A stretch of 6,116 bases of DNA from JANYGA01 sp043743145 (GTDB lineage Bacteria; Vulcanimicrobiota; Vulcanimicrobiia; Vulcanimicrobiales; Vulcanimicrobiaceae), in NCBI GenBank assembly GCA_043743145.1, contig JAYTXC010000299.1, positions 1 through 6,116 on the forward strand, written 5' to 3'. A model generated the notes under the pieces. The model saw nothing but the letters and a program-made list of their open reading frames with translations, was not told the origin of the DNA and did no database searches. Every line of letters begins with the position of its first letter. Position 1 is the stretch's first letter. Below are positions 5,556 through 6,116 of the stretch, piece after piece. Position numbers and translations under genes: made by a program.

Positions 5556-6116
5556 TTATGTCCTGTAGTGCGCGTTGATACGCACATAATCGCGCGAGAG
5601 ATCGCAACCCCATGCGGTCGCCGTGGCTTCGCCGATACCGAGATCGAGCCGAACGTGCACCGATGTATTTTCGAGTTCGCGGTGGCCTTCGGCTTCGGAT
5701 AAGACCTCGATCGCGCCGCAATCGACCCACATCTTCTCGCCGAGATAGAGCGACCACGTATGCGGATCGATGCCCGCTTTCACGCTACCCGCCGCGGCAA
5801 TGATGCGGCCCCAGTTTGGATCTTCGCCGTAGAGCGCTGTCTTTACGAGGTTTGAGTTGATGATCGCCCGCGCCACGGCGCGCGCTTGCGTTTCATCTTT
5901 CGCACTTGTGATATCGACCGTGAGCGTTTTCGTCGCGCCTTCGCCGTCGGTCACCATCGCGATTGCGAGCTGACGCGTTACAGCGCGCAACGCATCGGCG
6001 AATCCCGCGGGGGCCGCGCCATCGCCCGGCGGCGCGAAAGCGTAGCACGAGTCGTTGGTCGACATGTCGCCATCGACGGAGATCATGTTAAAGCTCGTAT
6101 CGTTTGCCACGCGTAA
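5556..6116 (-). CDS. argJ: ArgJ, ornithine/glutamate N-acetyltransferase, C-terminal part (cut by window edge)
   Basis: The last 186 residues of ArgJ, which moves the acetyl group of N-acetylornithine to glutamate and, in bifunctional forms, also acetylates glutamate from acetyl-CoA, allowing the cyclic arginine pathway. Family hallmarks are ANDTSFNMISVDGDMSTND (4-22 of the visible part), VTDGEGATKTLTVDIT (55-70), ARAIINSNLVKTALYGEDPN (81-100), WGRIIAAAGSVKAG (101-114), and the C-terminal end YVRINAHYRT. The visible part corresponds to most of the beta chain made by self-cleavage. The catalytic threonine of the family lies upstream, beyond the window edge, so its presence and the bifunctional state cannot be judged. 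The frame is open to the right edge; the GTG at 6110 is internal, not a start. One deviation is VDGDMST where VDGDTST is usual. argD follows after 3 bases in the same direction. Confidence 0.95.
   Translation of the reverse strand, partial: LRVANDTSFNMISVDGDMSTNDSCYAFAPPGDGAAPAGFADALRAVTRQLAIAMVTDGEGATKTLTVDITSAKDETQARAVARAIINSNLVKTALYGEDPNWGRIIAAAGSVKAGIDPHTWSLYLGEKMWVDCGAIEVLSEAEGHRELENTSVHVRLDLGIGEATATAWGCDLSRDYVRINAHYRT
5561..5564 (-). promoter_or_regulatory. Ribosome binding site of argD inside argJ
   Basis: AGGA on the minus strand, overlapping the last codons of argJ, with 8 bases to ATG 5552. This supports the argD start and indicates translational coupling of the two genes. Confidence 0.65.

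Noticed and set aside
5197..5757. Minus-strand open frame spanning the argJ/argD junction in another phase
   Set aside because: Arg/Ser-rich with no motifs; both real genes are certain in their own phase.

Overview
The window is bacterial chromosome of high G+C content: sampled 60-base lines from the core genes count 60-65% G+C. Genes are tightly packed, and non-ATG starts appear likely for several. All recognisable products are bacterial, and nothing points to a phage, plasmid, insertion sequence, CRISPR array or structural RNA gene. The organism cannot be named from sequence alone. A single-chain (alpha2) glycyl-tRNA synthetase and the cyclic arginine pathway (ArgJ) occur in many high-GC Terrabacteria-type lineages. 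A deep-branching soil or candidate-phylum bacterium such as Eremiobacterota is a guess, not a result.

Layout. Positions 1-1240 hold two minus-strand glycosyltransferase genes. One is a complete GT4-type enzyme (188-1240), and the second, downstream of it, is cut by the left edge (1-109) so that only its N-terminus is visible. They look like part of a surface or extracellular polysaccharide cluster. A 74-base divergent gap, containing a perfect 7-bp inverted repeat, separates them from the plus-strand glycyl-tRNA synthetase gene (1315-2658). Two class I SAM-dependent methyltransferase genes follow on the plus strand (2758-3420 and 3482-4204). This stretch is clearly poorer in G+C than its flanks (sampled lines 37-53%). 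A 94-base convergent gap then leads to a minus-strand arginine operon: argD (4299-5552), preceded in transcription by argJ (5556-6116, cut by the right edge).

How the genes work together. ArgJ makes N-acetylglutamate and releases ornithine from N-acetylornithine by acetyl transfer. ArgD supplies N-acetylornithine from the semialdehyde. The two genes are 3 bases apart, and the argD ribosome binding site lies inside the end of argJ, which implies co-translation. GlyRS is a housekeeping gene unrelated to either neighbour. The methyltransferase pair may modify a sugar, lipid or small molecule. Its low G+C and its position between two housekeeping loci suggest acquired accessory genes, possibly linked to the nearby glycosyltransferases, but no substrate can be read from the sequence.

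I did not find a convincing undescribed system. The observations most worth a second look are the compositionally odd methyltransferase pair, the TTG start of its second member, and the inverted repeat that ends exactly at the glycyl-tRNA synthetase start codon.
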